Shown: positions 1 to 8,976 of the stretch, piece by piece
How positions within the stretch are numbered: the stretch's first letter is position 1
How the letters are laid out: each line of letters starts with the position of its first letter
NCBI GenBank assembly: GCA_021788015.1
Contig: JAJYLD010000003.1
Coordinates: forward strand, 1-33,771
DNA: 33,771 nucleotides
From: a bacterium
GTDB taxonomy: Bacteria; Patescibacteriota; Patescibacteriia; Patescibacteriales; JAKAJF01
Direction: 5' to 3'
Translations under genes and position numbers: made by a program
Notes under the pieces: generated by a model
What the model was told of the DNA's origin: nothing
Seen by the model: the letters and a program-made list of their open reading frames with translations, nothing else
Databases searched by the model: none

Positions 1-3000
1 AGAACGTATCGGTCATGGAGGCATAGTCCGTGTTGGGAGAGGTGGAATATTTGCAGATGGCATTCTCATCGGTGGTGACGGAGAGAGTTGTTTGGGTGGT
101 GCCTGGAGAAAGAGAGCTTGAAGGAGAGCCGTTGGAGATGGTGGGAGGGGTATAGGTGGAACCAAAAGTTACCGGATAACCATTGACGTTGACGTCGCCA
201 TTGGCATTGATGACGTACAGATAAGATTGAGAGTCGTTAGAAAAAGCGCCTTGCCGGACCGTGGCGGTGATTGAAGTGTCAGACCAGTTTGTAACTGTCG
301 CTATCGAGAGATTGGTGCTGGAAGCATAGGTGGAAGCGTTGCCTATTTCAATGCGGGCTTGAGCGTTGGGGCCGGTGGCTACATAAATATTGTCATAAAT
401 CGGATTAATATTTTGACTGTTGGTTGGAGTAATCCAACCGGGCACATTTATCTGGTTGTAAGTAGCAATATTATTATTTGGAGTGGTTGAATTTATGTTT
501 ATAGTGCACTTGGTTCCTGTTCCCCCGCTAGTTGTAACTGGTCCCAATCCATTACTAACGGTACGCACGGGATATCCTAATCCCGCGTTATAAATCGATA
601 CGCCGGTTACCGCCCCATTGCTATCGACGGACGTGACTTGAGCTTTGCCGCCAGAACCTCCCCAGAGGATCAGAATATCGCCGACAGTGTAACCGCTACC
701 GCCTGAACTTATAGAAATAGATTGGATAGAACCTCCGAAAGCAGGAATAATAGATGTTCCAAATTGATTTACCGATCCGTTAATAGCTTGCCACCACCAA
801 TTACCATCAGTCGTCAAAGCGTTAACATCACCCTTAATCCATGTGGAAATTCTCATCCAATTCGTATAAGACACCCAAGAAGGATTAGCGCCACCCAAAC
901 CTATGTACCCAAAACTAGGAGGACCGCCTCCCGGCGTATACGCATTACCAGCATAAAAAAATTTCTGACTGACAAGCGTTGGAACTACCATGTCATTTGT
1001 TTTTCCGTCATATCCAGTATGTCCTGTCTCTTCATCGAGCAACCATGCCATTTTCCATGAACTGATGGAGGGCAAAGAATTTAAAGTTGTTGTTCCAGGA
1101 AAAGTTGTTCCTTGTGGTATCTTTATCCAAAATGAAACAAAAGCTTCAGTTGCATCGGGAAATGCCGATTGAAGTTGTCTTTCACCCAAACTCGCGCTGT
1201 CCCAGCTAGTCATTCCATAACCGGAACTTTTTAGGGCTATGGAACTGCATTGAGGATGATTGGTCCCGTAATTTGTCCAACTTCCGACAGTTGCAGTCAA
1301 AGGCACATCTTGACCTGCTGTGGCACATCCTGAAAAATCATCGTAAACGAGAATGTGTGGGCCGTTGGCTCCAAACCCCGATCCGGCTATAGTTATTGCT
1401 TGTCCGTCTTGCATCGTTCCCGATACGGAAGAAATATCGGGGTTTATAATCGTAAAACCGCTGACGCTTAGCGGTGATGAAACGTAGCCCAAAGGATCTG
1501 TCACAGTGATTGTGCAGTTATTGTGAGTGCCGGCCGCCAAAGTGTTAAAAGTGATGGTATTATTCCCTATTGCCGCCTCGGTAGTATTTGAAGAACAGTC
1601 TCCGCCGTAAGTGATGGTGCCTTCTTTGGTAGAACTGAAAGTGTAACTGGGAGCGGTATTTGTCGTCGGGGTGGTTACCGGAGCCACTTCGGAAAGGATG
1701 GGAGGAATGACGCCGACTGTCGAAACATCGGCGCCCATATCCGTTCCGTCGGAAGCGGCTCCTTTGCCGGGACTGCCGGCCAGGAGACCGAAATCATTGA
1801 TGGCTGAAAAATTGGTGCTGTTGAAAGTCGGGGCTTGGGAGATGTTATTGGTGCAGGTGGAGAGAGGGCAGGTACTTATGTCATAATACGATCCTGAAAC
1901 GTTGATATATCCGGTGGGGAAAGAAGAAGAGTAAATTAGGTTGTGGTCGAAGGTGGTGTTGCTGTTACTGCTGTCAGGAGAGTCTGTTTGGTATGGCCAA
2001 ACAGCCAACCCTCGCATTTCACCATTGGTAAAATTATAAATAACATTATTGCGGAGTATATTGTTTTTTGCTCCAGGACAAGCGCTGGATCCATATTCGA
2101 CAACACCTCTAGGCGCGTTGATTATGGTGTTGTGAGAAACTAAATAATTCTGTCCGCCATTGTCGCTACAGATGCTGCTAGATTCGTTGTAGATTCTTAT
2201 GCCACGAGCTTGAGCATTGTAGATTATGTTATTTAAGACTTGCGTATTATCATTGTCTAAATCAATTCCATCAGACCAGCCATTGGTGCCCAAAACTAGA
2301 TCGTGGATTAAATTATTTTTAATGACCGGATCAGGCAATGTCGTATCTGTCTGTAGATATTTCTCCCATACGCCTTGCAAAACATTATAGATCTCATTAT
2401 TTTCTATATCGAAAGCATTTGTTGATGGATTCATAAAAACTCCATCTCCGCTCATTTGCGTAGAGTCCGGAGTAAAATTCACCCCGTGTAATTTATTATT
2501 TTTGATTAAGATATTACTGGTCGTATGATTAAGCACAATTTCTCCGCTATTATCATACGCGTTTATATCATGTAAATCGCAATTTTGGATGGTAACGTTT
2601 GAAAGAAAGTTATTGCTGCCTAAAAGAAAATTCGCCCGCCATCCATTCTTAAGTTCCAGTCCATCAAAAATCAGACCGCCAATTGTATTATTTCCAAAAA
2701 CTCCGAGATTAAAAATAGGAATTGTGGATTGTCCCTCCATTCCTATTTCATTGATATTTACGGTACAGCCCGTTCCGGTTCCGCCGGTGGTTGAATCAGC
2801 GGTGCTCTTGGAATAACCGGTTCCGCCGGTTCCATTTATGGAAATGCCGGTGACCGCGCCGTTCGTATCGACTGAAGTGACATTCAGTTGTCCACCGGAA
2901 GCACCGGATTCCACGACGGTCAGAACATCGCCGACCGTATAGCCGGATCCACCGGCATTTATGGAAACCGCGCCTGAAGCGGTGCTGATGTTACTGGCGG

Positions 3001-3373
3001 TATTGGTAAAACCAGCATCAATAATCGGAATTTCTCCTGGATAATTAGTAATAGTAATTGGGGCGCCGGTTGTACCAGAATTTTTAATGTCTATATTATT
3101 TTCATTATATGTCCCGCCTCTCAAATACAACGTATCTCCAGCTTGGAGCAAATGGGAGTTTGATGTTTGAACTGGACACATATACGTCCCTCCGCACGTC
3201 GCATACGCGATATGCTGCCAGGGTTGGGAGATGGTTCCGGGATTGGAATCGGAGCCATTCACCGGATCGACGTAATAGTCGGCGGCATGGGAGATTTTTG
3301 CCAAACCGAAGAGGCCGAAAAAGAATATCAGCAAAAATGTAAATAGATTTTTGTTTATATTCGTTTTGTTCAT
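1..3373 (-). CDS. Secreted right-handed parallel beta-helix protein with Ig-like, IPT/TIG-like and LamG-like regions; C-terminus truncated by window start
   Basis: Manual reverse-strand translation from ATG at 3373 (MNKTNINKNLFTFLLIFFFGLFGLAKISHAADYYVDPVNGSDSNPGT...) stays open to base 1; signal peptide, NxI/NNxIY-type beta-helix repeats, SYTFSSTKEGTITYGGDCSS Ig-like segment, ITIAGSGFGANGP IPT-like segment. Missing from the ORF track because it has no stop in the window. Confidence 0.85.
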   Translation of the reverse strand, partial: MNKTNINKNLFTFLLIFFFGLFGLAKISHAADYYVDPVNGSDSNPGTISQPWQHIAYATCGGTYMCPVQTSNSHLLQAGDTLYLRGGTYNENNIDIKNSGTTGAPITITNYPGEIPIIDAGFTNTASNISTASGAVSINAGGSGYTVGDVLTVVESGASGGQLNVTSVDTNGAVTGISINGTGGTGYSKSTADSTTGGTGTGCTVNINEIGMEGQSTIPIFNLGVFGNNTIGGLIFDGLELKNGWRANFLLGSNNFLSNVTIQNCDLHDINAYDNSGEIVLNHTTSNILIKNNKLHGVNFTPDSTQMSGDGVFMNPSTNAFDIENNEIYNVLQGVWEKYLQTDTTLPDPVIKNNLIHDLVLGTNGWSDGIDLDNDNTQVLNNIIYNAQARGIRIYNESSSICSDNGGQNYLVSHNTIINAPRGVVEYGSSACPGAKNNILRNNVIYNFTNGEMRGLAVWPYQTDSPDSSNSNTTFDHNLIYSSSFPTGYINVSGSYYDISTCPLSTCTNNISQAPTFNSTNFSAINDFGLLAGSPGKGAASDGTDMGADVSTVGVIPPILSEVAPVTTPTTNTAPSYTFSSTKEGTITYGGDCSSNTTEAAIGNNTITFNTLAAGTHNNCTITVTDPLGYVSSPLSVSGFTIINPDISSVSGTMQDGQAITIAGSGFGANGPHILVYDDFSGCATAGQDVPLTATVGSWTNYGTNHPQCSSIALKSSGYGMTSWDSASLGERQLQSAFPDATEAFVSFWIKIPQGTTFPGTTTLNSLPSISSWKMAWLLDEETGHTGYDGKTNDMVVPTLVSQKFFYAGNAYTPGGGPPSFGYIGLGGANPSWVSYTNWMRISTWIKGDVNALTTDGNWWWQAINGSVNQFGTSIIPAFGGSIQSISISSGGSGYTVGDILILWGGSGGKAQVTSVDSNGAVTGVSIYNAGLGYPVRTVSNGLGPVTTSGGTGTKCTININSTTPNNNIATYNQINVPGWITPTNSQNINPIYDNIYVATGPNAQARIEIGNASTYASSTNLSIATVTNWSDTSITATVRQGAFSNDSQSYLYVINANGDVNVNGYPVTFGSTYTPPTISNGSPSSSLSPGTTQTTLSVTTDENAICKYSTSPNTDYASMTDTF

Positions 3374-3388
3374 TTATTTTTATTTTCT

Positions 3389-5308
3389 TTATTGCCCTTG
3401 CACGTACGTAATCACATTGTCGCCTTCGTTCACTCCGGAAACGATTTCTACCATGCCTTCGTCCCCTCTCAATCCGGTTTTGACGGGACGCTCCTCGACC
3501 GTGCCGTCCGGTTTTAAAATCCTCACGTCTTCGCTTCCATCCGCATTTTCGATAACGGCGCGACTGGGAATGGATACGACATTATCCTTTTCCGCCGTGG
3601 TGATGGTCAAGTTGGCGGTCATCCCGGGCTTTACGGTAATATTGTTCTCGCTTTCTATCTGGTTGCGATCGGTAAGTCTTGTCTTGACTCTGTAATAAAC
3701 CACGTCTTGAACCATTGTCGAAGCCGGATCGATAAAATAAACTTGACCGGCGAATTTTATGCCGTCTCCGAAAGCGTCAAATGTGATTTCCGCGTTTTGC
3801 CCGATCGCGATTTTGGCGATATCCGCCTCCGAAACCAAAACTTCCGCTTCGAGATCGTCGGGATTGAGCATGGTTATGACCGGCGTGTCCGGTGTGACAT
3901 TTTCTCCGACTTCGTAATTAACCGCGCTAATAATGCCGTCGATCGGCGCTTTGATTACGCTATTGTCAATCTGAGCCTGCGCGTAATCAAGCTGGGCCTG
4001 GGCTTCGTTAACTTGCGCTCTGGCCGCAAGCACATCTTCCGCTCGCGCCGGCGATGTGGTTCTGTCGAATTCAAGTTGGGAAACCGCCAACGCCTTTGAA
4101 GCCGAATCGACTTTTGATTGAGCGTTCTGAATCGATTGGTTGCCGTTCGTGACCGCTGAATTATAATTATTTTGAGCGCCGGTTAAAGCGTTGGCAAGAG
4201 ATGTGCTCGCCTGATCCAAGCCGTTCTGAGCGCTTTCTACGTTTGTTTTAAAAGCCAAATTCGCGTCATCCAAAGATTGTTGGGCTATCTGCAATGCGGA
4301 AATCCCACCGCTGATTATCGTTTCTTGCGCGCTGATATCCGTTTTATACGTGTCTATCAGGCTCTGCGGAAACGTGCTGCCCGTATAACTGTTTTCCAAG
4401 GCTTTATAACAATTGTCCAGGCCGTCGGAAACGGTATTGAGAAGATTCGAAACATCGTTTGAAGCCGCCGATATGTTTTCGTAAGTCTTGTTGTTTTCCG
4501 CATCGGTCAAGTCGGCCGAAGACTTTGCAATTAAATTCTTGCCGTTGCCGTAATCCGTTTTCGTGTTCAAAAGAAAAGAATTGTTTTGCGCGCTTAAATA
4601 AGCATTGGCGGAAGGATCAGTTAAAACTTTATTTATGGAATCGAGGGCCACTTCGGAAGCGTTAATTTGGCTGCCGATCGACGACAAAGCGCTGTCCATT
4701 TTATTATCCAAAGTTTGGCCGTAAGTTTTTTTCGCATTGTCCAGGTTGGATTGCGCTGTTTTCAAGGCCTGCTCATAAGTCGTCGGATCATGCCCGGGGA
4801 CCATGCTTAAATCATCGAGATTTTTTTTCGTTTGAGTGACATTTTCATTTACCGTCGCCTTGATTTTTTCAAGCTCGGCCAAAGCCGAATCATACGCGGT
4901 TTGAGCCTCGGCGTAATTGGCCCGGGAAACGGAATCGTCCTGTGACGAGCCTCCGTTTAAAGTTTTTTCAAGATTGGCGTTCGCGACAAGTAAATTCGCT
5001 TCCGCTTCGTCCGCTTTCATGGAAAGTTGGGAATAATCGAGTTCCGCCAAAACCTGACCTTTCTTTACCGTGGCCCCGACATCGACATTCTTTTTCGCCA
5101 ATACGCCCGAATTCAAAAAATTAAGATTTACCTCCGACGGCGATTTTACGGTTCCGGTCTGGGATACGGTTTGTATTAAATTGCCCCGTTCCGCTTTTAC
5201 GGTCGTGTATTCCGTTTTCGGTTTCCTTCCGTACTTAAAATAAAAAAAGGAACCGGCCAAAAAAACGGCTATGAAAATTAAAAAAATTTTCTTCTTCGTG
5301 ATTTTCAT
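3389..5308 (-). CDS. HlyD/MacA-like membrane-fusion (RND/ABC adaptor) protein with a long coiled-coil region
   Basis: ORF 3389..5356; likely start at MKITKKKIFLIFIAVFLAGSFFYFKYG (5308). Lipoyl-like halves (VKKGQVLAELDYSQL ... NSVIKAPIDGIISAVNYEVGENVTPDTPVITM) flank about 350 aa of helical sequence. Confidence 0.85.
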   Translation of the reverse strand: MKITKKKIFLIFIAVFLAGSFFYFKYGRKPKTEYTTVKAERGNLIQTVSQTGTVKSPSEVNLNFLNSGVLAKKNVDVGATVKKGQVLAELDYSQLSMKADEAEANLLVANANLEKTLNGGSSQDDSVSRANYAEAQTAYDSALAELEKIKATVNENVTQTKKNLDDLSMVPGHDPTTYEQALKTAQSNLDNAKKTYGQTLDNKMDSALSSIGSQINASEVALDSINKVLTDPSANAYLSAQNNSFLLNTKTDYGNGKNLIAKSSADLTDAENNKTYENISAASNDVSNLLNTVSDGLDNCYKALENSYTGSTFPQSLIDTYKTDISAQETIISGGISALQIAQQSLDDANLAFKTNVESAQNGLDQASTSLANALTGAQNNYNSAVTNGNQSIQNAQSKVDSASKALAVSQLEFDRTTSPARAEDVLAARAQVNEAQAQLDYAQAQIDNSVIKAPIDGIISAVNYEVGENVTPDTPVITMLNPDDLEAEVLVSEADIAKIAIGQNAEITFDAFGDGIKFAGQVYFIDPASTMVQDVVYYRVKTRLTDRNQIESENNITVKPGMTANLTITTAEKDNVVSIPSRAVIENADGSEDVRILKPDGTVEERPVKTGLRGDEGMVEIVSGVNEGDNVITYVQGQ

Positions 5309-5418
5309 TGTTTTAAAAAACCAAAAAGAGCAAGAAGATAAATAAGAATGAAACATTTTTTTCTTGTTCTTATCTTTCTTCTTGTTTTAAATGTCAAATT
5401 GTTTTGTAATCTGCATAA

Positions 5419-5808
5419 TCATTTCTCTCTGTTCTCAATTATTTTTTTTATTTTCGCGACAAAATCGTCTAAGGCGAAGTCATTTTTTAAAAAATAAAAA
5501 TCGGCGCCCAACTTTTCATTCCTTTCTCGGCTGTCGTTATCGCTTAAATTGGTAAATATAAAGACGCACGGCCTGTTCAGTTCTTCTTCCGATTTTAAAG
5601 CGGTTAAAAGTTTCTCGCTTTCAAGGGTCGGCAAAACCAAATCCAAGACGACATAATCCGGCTTGAATATTCTTAATTTAGTTTTAAGCGTTTCCAGATC
5701 GTTCCCGCCGTTATCCGAACCGACTTGAAACCCCTCAATTCTGAATTTCGCCGCGAGACCATAAAGGATATTGGCATCGTCTTCGATTATGAATAATCGC
5801 TTGTTCAT
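5419..5808 (-). CDS. Single-domain response regulator (REC only)
   Basis: 129 aa: MNKRLFIIEDDANIL...PDYVVLDLVLP...FIFTNLSD...GADFYFLKND; acidic pair, phosphoacceptor Asp and Lys as in CheY-like REC; no output domain. Confidence 0.88.
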   Translation of the reverse strand: MNKRLFIIEDDANILYGLAAKFRIEGFQVGSDNGGNDLETLKTKLRIFKPDYVVLDLVLPTLESEKLLTALKSEEELNRPCVFIFTNLSDNDSRERNEKLGADFYFLKNDFALDDFVAKIKKIIENREK

Positions 5809-6047
5809 CCCGTTAGAAGCAGGCCCCGGTAGTACACCTCGTAAACTCGGTGACTACGGGGCGAGACGTGGTTAAAAATAAGTTTTGTGCGATAGAACTT
5901 GTCCCGTAGCCAAATCCGACAGGATTTGTAATATCGGGATCGCGATCAAGAAATTGATTGCATAAACCTGCATAAGCTATTAAAGTCCTCCTGTAAATTT
6001 AACCAATTCCCATTGAAGCGATCGCGGCTTCTAACGGGAATCATGAA
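5809..6047 (-). repeat. Structured palindromic leader element, copy A (terminal inverted repeats GCTTCTAACGGG/CCCGTTAGAAGC)
   Basis: Perfect 12-bp inverted repeat 5809-5820 versus 6027-6038; internal hairpins; homologous blocks at 12803-12905. Confidence 0.75.
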
Positions 6048-6103
6048 TTTATTATAACATAAAAACCAGAAACAAAAAAACAAGAAAGCAAAAAACGAGT
6101 TTA

Positions 6104-6132
6104 TTGACCAATTAATTGTTTTTACCTAGAAT
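6104..6132 (+). promoter_or_regulatory. Sigma70-type promoter TTGACC-N17-TAGAAT
   Basis: -35 at 6104-6109, -10 at 6127-6132, 17-nt spacer, upstream of the AAGGAGG/GTG start at 6168. Confidence 0.75.
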
Positions 6133-6167
6133 AAAAATAAATAGAATATTTGAAAGAAGGAGGAATC

Positions 6168-6377
6168 GTGCTAACGGCTAAACAATTTTTAAAAGCCTTT
6201 AATATGAACCGGGCGTTGGGCCAAGATCCCGGTGTAAGCCTATCCGGGCCGTGCGATAAAGCCGGAGGTGTTCCATGGCGCCCCGACAACCGGTCGCCTC
6301 AAAAAAGGGGCAAGCGACCTAAAGGAAGAAAAATTAAAAGACAGGCTACTTACGGTCATGGCCAAGCCAGAACATAA
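6168..6377 (+). CDS. Small hypothetical protein with basic C-terminus (about 69 aa), GTG start
   Basis: AAGGAGG SD 5 nt before GTG; product LTAKQFLKAFNMNRALGQDPGVSLSGPCDKAGG...KRGKRPKGRKIKRQATYGHGQART; own promoter and terminator. Confidence 0.6.
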   Translation: MLTAKQFLKAFNMNRALGQDPGVSLSGPCDKAGGVPWRPDNRSPQKRGKRPKGRKIKRQATYGHGQART

Positions 6378-6413
6378 AGAGGAATTTAGTTACTTATTCC
6401 TCTTTTTATTTTT
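6377..6413 (+). terminator. Rho-independent terminator
   Basis: aagaggaat-ttagttactt-attcctctt followed by tttattttttt. Confidence 0.85.
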
Positions 6414-6446
6414 TTAATGATTCATTGCTGGCTTTAAAAAGAAAAA

Positions 6447-6546
6447 TCAAAAGGCAAAATGCCTGCCCGCCCATCGCTGCGCTCAAGGCGTTAGCAGGCG
6501 GGCAAAATTACAAGACAAAATTCAAAAATTAAATTTTGCCTTTTGA
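6447..6546. repeat. Foldback (MITE/REP-like) intergenic element with 14-bp perfect terminal inverted repeats and GC-rich core
   Basis: tcaaaaggcaaaat (6447-6460) versus attttgccttttga (6533-6546); inner TGCCCGCC/GGCGGGCA. Confidence 0.7.
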
Positions 6547-6691
6547 ATTGTCCCGCCACTTTTAATATTTTATTGAGAGCGGGATCCCGCCAGAGGCGGT
6601 GATAATTTTTATTTTTGAATTTTGACTTTTTAATTTTAACCCAAAAGGCGCGCCATTTAGCACGCCTCTAAATTCAGTGTAATCAGCATTC

Positions 6692-8770
6692 TCAATGCGA
6701 ATCAGCGGTCGGTCTTTCCGTCGGTATCTGCCAATAATTAAGCAAGAATTTGGCGATATCGCCCCATAGAGGCGTGGCCGTGCTTTCCGCCCAAGCGACG
6801 TCGCGCGGATGATCGATGCGAACAAGCATGACAAAAGCCGGATTGTCGACGGGCGCGAACCCCGCGAACGAACCGATATTTGAATTGGGATCGTAACCTC
6901 TCCCGTTTTTAAGCGGAACTTGAGCGGTTCCGGTTTTCCCGCCGACATAATATCCGGGCACCGCCGCTCTTTTGCCGAGTCCTTTATCGACAACATTAAC
7001 AAGCATGCCGCCGGTTAACATCGCCGCTCTTTCGGAAATTACTCGTCTGATTTCCTGCGGTTGCGTTTCGGTTCTAGTTCCGTCGCTATGAACGATTTCT
7101 TTGACAATGTAAGGTTTCATGAGAATGCCGCCGTTCGCGATGACGCCGAAAGCGTCGATCATTTGCAAAGGAGTGACGGCAATACCCTGGCCGAAAGAAG
7201 CGGTTGCGGCATAAATCTCTCTGTTAAATTTATTTTGCGCCAAACTGCTTATATCGCCCGCCGCTTCTCCTTCAAGCTCGATTCCCGTTTTTTCTCCAAA
7301 ACCGTAATTCTGAACATATTCATAGAACATGTCCGGACCGATTTTTCTCATGGCGAAAATCGCCCCGGTATTCAATGATTGCTCAAGAACGGTATTCATA
7401 TCCACTACTCCCATGGCTCTGTTTTCGGAATTTTTAATGGTATACTTATCTATCTTGACCTCGCCGGTATCGTCGTAGGTAGTCGCCGGGGTCAATTTTC
7501 CTTGATCTAAGGCCATGGACATGGTCAAAGCTTTAAAAATGGATCCCGGCTCGTATTGTGAAAATACGGCTTCATTATTGTAAATCTTTAAATTTTTTAC
7601 GTCTTGGTAATTGTTGGGGTCGAAATCGGGAGAAGAGCACATGGCGATAACGGCTCCGGTTTTGGGATTCATAATAATCACGCTTCCACTGTCGGCGCCG
7701 TGTTTCAAAACCGCTTCATCCAACTTTTGGCAAACCGTAAATTCAATCGTACGATCGATGGTCAGAATCAAATCGCTTCCATTTTGCGGTTTTGTGTATT
7801 TGCGATCGTCCACGATAATCAAATCCCCTCCAGCGCTTTTATCCGTCTGTACGAAACCGGGCTTACCGGTCAGCTCATCGTTAAAAAATCCTTCCAATCC
7901 GTATTGGCCTTTCGGCGTATCTCCGGCATAGCTCACAAAACCCAGAAGATTCGCTCCTATATTATTCTCCGGGTAATAACGATATGTTTTCATTATGTAA
8001 CCTAGGCCGGGAATAGCCAATTCGGAACCGTTCGCTTGCATGTAAATTTTATTGTTTTTCATTTCCAATTCATCCGGGGTTATCGCTTGCTCGCTTGAAC
8101 TTGCGATGCCGGCATAAACCGTCTTCAAATCGTTGTCTCCGACTCTTTGCTCGAGAAGATAATAAAGCAAATCTTTCTTGTTAAAAATATTCGTGTAATC
8201 AATGATGATCGATTTTTTCTTATTCGCTATTTCCGCTTCGATTCTCGCTTGGCGAGTCGCGATAAAATCCGGGCTTTGTTGATTTTTTGCAAAATTGGCC
8301 TTGACTTCGGCTTCTTTAACTTTGCGCACGGAATCCGGCAAATCTTTCAGCCGATCCAATTCATATTGCAAATCGCTCTTATCTTCCTGTTTAAGCATGT
8401 CATCTACGTCCTTCTTGACCTTGGCTTCGTCAAAAACGGTATAAAGCACGTTCGCGATTTTTTCCGGATCTTGCATATCTTTGGGGATAGCGTAAAGGAG
8501 CGCGAAATCTTTATTCGTGGCCAAAGGAAAAAGATCGCCGCCCGCCGCTCCGCCGGCGCTGGAATCTTTGATGAAAATTCTTCCTCGTTCCGGCTGTAAA
8601 ACGCTGGAAAAATCTTGCTGACCGGAAGCTTTGGCCACGTACAAATCGTAATTACTGACTTGCAAATTGTACAATTTGAACAAAACAAGGCCGGCCAACA
8701 AAAAAATAATCGCCAATATTACATTTATGCGATTATTCTCATGCGTGTTGTTTTCTTTGCGCCAGGGCAT
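6692..8770 (-). CDS. ftsI: Penicillin-binding protein 2 / FtsI-type transpeptidase
   Basis: N-terminal TM; EPGSIFKALTM (SxxK), SLNTG (SxN), KTGTAQV; located in the dcw cluster. Confidence 0.93.
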   Translation of the reverse strand: MPWRKENNTHENNRINVILAIIFLLAGLVLFKLYNLQVSNYDLYVAKASGQQDFSSVLQPERGRIFIKDSSAGGAAGGDLFPLATNKDFALLYAIPKDMQDPEKIANVLYTVFDEAKVKKDVDDMLKQEDKSDLQYELDRLKDLPDSVRKVKEAEVKANFAKNQQSPDFIATRQARIEAEIANKKKSIIIDYTNIFNKKDLLYYLLEQRVGDNDLKTVYAGIASSSEQAITPDELEMKNNKIYMQANGSELAIPGLGYIMKTYRYYPENNIGANLLGFVSYAGDTPKGQYGLEGFFNDELTGKPGFVQTDKSAGGDLIIVDDRKYTKPQNGSDLILTIDRTIEFTVCQKLDEAVLKHGADSGSVIIMNPKTGAVIAMCSSPDFDPNNYQDVKNLKIYNNEAVFSQYEPGSIFKALTMSMALDQGKLTPATTYDDTGEVKIDKYTIKNSENRAMGVVDMNTVLEQSLNTGAIFAMRKIGPDMFYEYVQNYGFGEKTGIELEGEAAGDISSLAQNKFNREIYAATASFGQGIAVTPLQMIDAFGVIANGGILMKPYIVKEIVHSDGTRTETQPQEIRRVISERAAMLTGGMLVNVVDKGLGKRAAVPGYYVGGKTGTAQVPLKNGRGYDPNSNIGSFAGFAPVDNPAFVMLVRIDHPRDVAWAESTATPLWGDIAKFLLNYWQIPTERPTADSH

Positions 8771-8788
8771 ATTTAATAAAAAAATCTT

Positions 8789-8924
8789 AAATCCTAATTT
8801 CTAAATTATAAATAATTTCAAATGACCAAAAATAGAAATTCAAAACTTTTCAATCATCTGGATTTGGAATTTTGGATTTGTTTAACCTGCCTGCCGGCGG
8901 GCAGGGATTTAGATATTAGGATTT
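8789..8924. repeat. Foldback element with 18-bp inverted repeats (17/18 match) and near-palindromic core CCTGCCTGCCGGCGGGCAGG
   Basis: aaatcctaatttctaaat (8789-8806) versus atttagatattaggattt (8907-8924); core 8886-8905. Confidence 0.7.
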
Positions 8925-8976
8925 AGGATTTAAATTATTCGAGTCATTCGCAGATTGATTCGGATTATGTTTATAT

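Noticed and set aside
722-3342. Plus-strand ORFs 722..1060, 1671..1886, 2589..2816, 3109..3342 and neighbours
   Set aside because: They are antisense to the continuous minus-strand beta-helix protein and have no family-like content.
5809-6047. Short peptides MIPVRSRDRFNGN... and MNPVRSFDYFRGN... encoded at the start of elements A and B
   Set aside because: The similarity follows from the shared palindromic DNA; the frames diverge and stop at different points, so I treat this as repeat translation rather than conserved proteins.
7604-8599. Plus-strand ORFs within the PBP gene (7604..8005, 8147..8599) and minus ORF 8404..8688
   Set aside because: Overlap a confident penicillin-binding protein in other frames; low-complexity shadow ORFs.
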